In this document: piece by piece, positions 60,916 to 64,000 of the stretch
Numbering within the stretch: the first letter of the stretch is position 1
Layout of the letters: the number at the start of each line of letters is the position of its first letter
Source: Actinomadura syzygii
GTDB taxonomy: Bacteria; Actinomycetota; Actinomycetes; Streptosporangiales; Streptosporangiaceae
Assembly (NCBI RefSeq): GCF_008085905.1
Contig: NZ_VSFF01000009.1
Span: 372,001 to 436,000, forward strand
Length of the DNA stretch: 64,000 nucleotides
Direction: 5' to 3'
Notes under the pieces: generated by a model
Databases searched by the model: none
Told to the model about the DNA's origin: nothing
The model's input: the letters and a program-made list of their open reading frames with translations, nothing else
Program-made: the position numbers and the translations under genes

Positions 60916-63459
60916 ATGATGCTGAAGCTCGTCCTGCGCGGCCTGGCCGCGCACCGCGCCAGGCTGCTGCTGTCCGGCGTCGCGGTGGTCGCCGGGGTCG
61001 CGTTCGTCGCCGGCACGCTGATCTTCTCCGCCACGCTGGACCGCTCGTTCGACCGGGCCTTCGACGACCTCGGCCGCGGCACGGACGTGGTCGTCCGGGC
61101 GCACCGGGCGTTCGAGCCGGGGCTCGGCGAGCGGTCGGCGGAGCGTCCCGTCCCGGCGGCGGTGCTGGACGCCGTCCGGCGGGCGGACGGCGTCGCCAAG
61201 GCGCACGGGGTCGTCACCGGGTTCGCCGCCGTCGTCGACCGGCGCGGGCGGATCGCGGGCGCGGAGCCGCAGACCGGCGTCGCCTGGGACGGCGACGCCG
61301 ACCTGTCGCTGCCGCGCCTCACCTCCGGGACGCCGCCCGCCGCGCCCGACGAGGTCGCCGTGGACGTCACCACCGCCCGCGCCGCCGGGTACCGCGTCGG
61401 CGACCGGGTCGCGGTGGCGCTGGCGTCCGGGACGCGGACGTTCCGGCTCACCGGCCTGTTCGAGGTCGGCGACTCGGCGCTGAGCGACCAGCTCTCGATG
61501 ACCGCGTTCGCGCCGGACGCCGCGGGACGCCTGCTGTCCGACCACCCGGGGACGTACGCGCGGATCGTCGTCCGCGCGGACGGCGGCGTCCCGCAGGAGC
61601 GGGTCCGCGACGCGGTCGCCGCGACGCTCCCGCCCGGGTTCGAGGCGATCACCGGCCGGGAGGCGATCACCGAGCAGTCCGACTCCTTCAAGGACATCCT
61701 GAAGGCGCTGCGGACGTTCCTGCTGGCCTTCGCGGTGATCGCGGTGTTCGTCGGGTCGTTCATCATCTTCAACACGTTCGCGATGCTGGTCGGCGGGCGG
61801 GTGCGGGAGCTGGCGCTGCTGCGCGCGGTCGGCGCGTCGCGCGGGCAGGTGACGCGGTCGGTGCTCGGCGAGGCGGCCGGGGTCGGGCTGGCCGGGTCGA
61901 CGCTCGGCCTCGCGGCGGGCGCGGGCGTCGCGGCCGGGCTGGCGCGGCTGACGTCCCTGCTCACCGGCGGGGAGCCGCTGCCGTTCGGGCCGCTGGTCGT
62001 GCCGCCGTCCGCCGTCGTCGCCTCGTACGCGGTGGGGACGCTCGTCACGCTGGCCGCCGCCGTCGTCCCGGCGCGCCGCGCGGCGCGGGTGCCGCCCGTC
62101 GCCGCCCTCCGCGAGGGGACGGTCGCGCCCCGCCCGCTGCGCACCCGGACGCTCGCGGGCGCGGCCATGCTCGCGGTGGGCGGCGGCCTCATCGCGGCGG
62201 GGCTGGGCGCGCACGACAAGGCCGCGCTGACCCTCGCGGGGGCGGGGTCACTGGCCGTGTTCGCCGGGACGGTCGTCGTCTCGCCGGCGCTGAGCCGTCC
62301 GGCCGTCCGGGCGCTGGCCTGGCCGGCCGCGCGGTTCGGCGGGAGCGCGGGCCGGCTCGGCGGGCGGAACGCGCTGCGCGACCCGCGCCGGACGGCGGCG
62401 ACCGCGTCCGCGCTGACGATCGGGCTCGCGCTGATCGCGGCGGTGTCGGTGCTCCTCCAGTCGATGGCGGCGTCGGCGGACCGGCAGCTCGCCGCCGGGC
62501 TCACCGCCGACTACCAGGTCACCGGGCGGAGCCAGATCACGCCGATCCCCGCGGGGGCGACCGGCGCGGTGGCGCGGGTCGGCGGCGTACGGGCGGCGAT
62601 CCCGATCCGCACGGCCCGGCTCGACCTGGACGGCTCCGTGCGGACGGCGGCGGCGGGCGCGCCCGGCGAACTGCTCGGCCACTTCCGCCTCCCTCTCCAG
62701 GAGGGCACGCGCGCCCCGCGCGGAGACGAACTGCTCGTCGGCCGCAGCCTCGCGAAAGCCCAGGGCTGGCGCGTCGGAACGACGATCTCCGGCCGATACC
62801 AGGACGGGACGGGGCGCACCTTCCGCGTCGCTGGCGTGTACGCGGACCGTCCGTCCGTGACGCCGTCCGCGCCCAGCATGATCATCGACTGGGACGGCTA
62901 CCGCGCGCACGACCCCGACGCTCCGATCGACCGCATCGAGATCGACGCGGCGGGCGCCGACCGGGCCGCCCTGGAGCGGGCGCTCGCCCCCTGGCCGAAC
63001 CTGGAGGTGAAGGACCGTGCCCAGGTCAGGGCCGACGCCGCCGGGCAGATCGACCTGTTCCTCGACCTCGTCCTCGGGCTGCTGGTGCTGTCGGTGCTCG
63101 TCGCCGCGCTCGGGATCGTCAACACGCTCGCGCTCGCCGTGTCGGAGCGGACGCGGGAGATCGGCATGCTCCGCGCCGTCGGAATGGGGCGCGCGCAGCT
63201 CCGCCGGATGATCCGGTACGAGGCGGTCGCCGTCTCGCTGTTCGGCGGGGTCCTCGGCGTCGGGACGGGGATCGTGCTGGGTGTCGTCCTGCAGCGGGCG
63301 CTGACCAGGGGCGACGGCGGCATGGAGGTGCTCGACGTCCCCTGCGCGCGGCTCGCCGCCTACGTCGCGGCGGCCGCCGTGCTCGGCGTCGCCGCCGCCG
63401 TGTGGCCCGCCCGCCGGGCCGCGCGGATGGACGTCCTGCGCGCGATCGGGACCGAGTGA
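60916..63459 (+). CDS. Large FtsX-family ABC transporter permease
   Basis: An 847-residue permease with two FtsX repeats. A helix near 15-35 precedes a first extracellular domain. FtsX core 1 lies about 265-400 (FIIFNTFAMLVGGRVRELALLRAVGASRGQV). A second extracellular domain follows, then FtsX core 2 near the C-terminus (LGIVNTLALAVSERTREIGMLRAVGMGRAQLRRM). Such proteins export antimicrobials or lipids, or act as sensors with a two-component system. They need a LolD-type ATPase, yet none is encoded beside it within the window. ATG 60916 or 60919 starts it. Confidence 0.92.
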   Translation: MMLKLVLRGLAAHRARLLLSGVAVVAGVAFVAGTLIFSATLDRSFDRAFDDLGRGTDVVVRAHRAFEPGLGERSAERPVPAAVLDAVRRADGVAKAHGVVTGFAAVVDRRGRIAGAEPQTGVAWDGDADLSLPRLTSGTPPAAPDEVAVDVTTARAAGYRVGDRVAVALASGTRTFRLTGLFEVGDSALSDQLSMTAFAPDAAGRLLSDHPGTYARIVVRADGGVPQERVRDAVAATLPPGFEAITGREAITEQSDSFKDILKALRTFLLAFAVIAVFVGSFIIFNTFAMLVGGRVRELALLRAVGASRGQVTRSVLGEAAGVGLAGSTLGLAAGAGVAAGLARLTSLLTGGEPLPFGPLVVPPSAVVASYAVGTLVTLAAAVVPARRAARVPPVAALREGTVAPRPLRTRTLAGAAMLAVGGGLIAAGLGAHDKAALTLAGAGSLAVFAGTVVVSPALSRPAVRALAWPAARFGGSAGRLGGRNALRDPRRTAATASALTIGLALIAAVSVLLQSMAASADRQLAAGLTADYQVTGRSQITPIPAGATGAVARVGGVRAAIPIRTARLDLDGSVRTAAAGAPGELLGHFRLPLQEGTRAPRGDELLVGRSLAKAQGWRVGTTISGRYQDGTGRTFRVAGVYADRPSVTPSAPSMIIDWDGYRAHDPDAPIDRIEIDAAGADRAALERALAPWPNLEVKDRAQVRADAAGQIDLFLDLVLGLLVLSVLVAALGIVNTLALAVSERTREIGMLRAVGMGRAQLRRMIRYEAVAVSLFGGVLGVGTGIVLGVVLQRALTRGDGGMEVLDVPCARLAAYVAAAAVLGVAAAVWPARRAARMDVLRAIGTE

Positions 63460-63461
63460 GG

Positions 63462-64000
63462 TCAGGCGGCCACCAGCGTGCAGCGGTCCGGGACGGCGGC
63501 GCGCAGCGCGACCAGCCCGCGCGCGATCAGCGGGTTGGCCCGGCTGCCGCGCCGCACGCAGGTCAGCACCCGCCGCTTCGGGACGCCGTCCCCGGACAGC
63601 GGCACCCGCACCACCGGCTGGTCGGACGGCCCGCCGGCCAGCCGGGGCACGAGCGACACGCCGAGCCCATTCGCGACCAGCGCCCAGATCACCGACCAGG
63701 TGGTGGCGTTGTGCGCGATCCGCGGCGTGAACCCGGCGGCCGCGCAGTACGTCATGACCTGCTGGTGGTGGGCGCAGACCTCCGGCTGGACGCTGATCCA
63801 CGCCTCGTCGGCCGCGTCCTCCAGCCGGACGCCGGTCCGCGACGCGAGCGGGTGCCCGGCCGGGACGATCAGGTCGAGCGCCTCCTCCAGCAGCGGCTCC
63901 CGGTCGAAGCGCGGGTCGCCGGGCGGGGGCGCGTCGGGGGTCGGCTCGATGACCGCGATGTCGGTCTCCCCGGCGGCGAGCAGGCCCATGGCCACGTCGG
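63462..64000 (-). CDS. LysR-family regulator, C-terminal part (cut by window edge)
   Basis: The stop is at 63462-63464 and the frame remains open to the window end, so about 179 residues of the effector-binding domain are present. LLAAGETDIAVIEPTP, LDLIVPAGHPLASR and ALVANGLGVSLVPRLAG are typical of the LysR substrate-binding fold. The DNA-binding N-terminus would lie beyond base 64000. The stop is 2 bases from the permease stop, convergent. Confidence 0.85.
   Translation of the reverse strand, partial: DVAMGLLAAGETDIAVIEPTPDAPPPGDPRFDREPLLEEALDLIVPAGHPLASRTGVRLEDAADEAWISVQPEVCAHHQQVMTYCAAAGFTPRIAHNATTWSVIWALVANGLGVSLVPRLAGGPSDQPVVRVPLSGDGVPKRRVLTCVRRGSRANPLIARGLVALRAAVPDRCTLVAA

Overview
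The window is high-GC DNA with dense, short-spaced genes, many GTG starts, frequent 4-base ATGA/GTGA overlaps and actinobacterial hallmarks: a DUF5753-type XRE regulator with DUF397 partners, Tat- and lipobox-exported proteins, an F420-type DUF385 oxidoreductase, FprA, APH(6)-like and WS/DGAT enzymes. It is best read as chromosomal sequence of an aerobic filamentous actinomycete, perhaps Actinomadura or a relative (inference). I see no rRNA, complete tRNA, integrase, transposase or CRISPR array.

Layout. 0-10 kb: ribonuclease D tail, an iron-box-controlled EfeU permease without EfeO/EfeB, a four-gene lipoprotein/adaptor/ATPase/FtsX export operon, a secreted beta-propeller and an OmpR-type two-component pair. 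8.5-14 kb: an acyl-CoA synthetase divergent from a fadA-fadB beta-oxidation operon across twin palindromic operator-like sites. 14-20 kb: small secreted and unknown proteins, an amino acid permease, FprA, and a TetR gene divergent from a DUF385 enzyme across a repeated operator. 20-26 kb: dxs and idi (isoprenoid precursors), then a sugar ABC importer with no ATPase. 26-35 kb: ASCH protein, Mug, Uma2, TauE/SafE, aldo/keto reductase, LysE, LuxR regulator and aconitase with paired operator-like sites. 34.6-43 kb is the most accessory-like part: a secreted protein and a degenerate second copy of it, a disrupted small gene, an ATP-binding protein with two tiny partners divergent from XRE plus two DUF397 genes, a Tat/TPR protein, a membrane-anchored HTH protein and a DUF6745 pair. 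43-48 kb: Tat beta-propeller, DUF1905, a HEAT protein plus a MerR-HEAT fusion behind a MerR-like dyad, DUF2804 and an APH(6)-like kinase. 48.3-55.4 kb: a compact hopanoid operon (hpnC, hpnD, hpnE, prenyl synthase, shc, hpnH). 55.4-64 kb: a PAP2-WS/DGAT fusion, PadR with a DUF1707 protein, a NarL-type two-component pair divergent from a large FtsX-like permease, and the end of a LysR gene.

Functional links. Dxs and Idi make and isomerise the C5 units that the prenyl synthase, HpnC/D/E, Shc and HpnH would convert to adenosylhopane. The acyl-CoA synthetase and FadAB would feed acetyl-CoA towards aconitase. Several regulators lie beside their likely target promoters (TetR, MerR, PadR, the two-component systems). 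Most functions are family-level inferences from motifs. Start codons were chosen from Shine-Dalgarno sites, overlaps and family starts, and are uncertain where stated.
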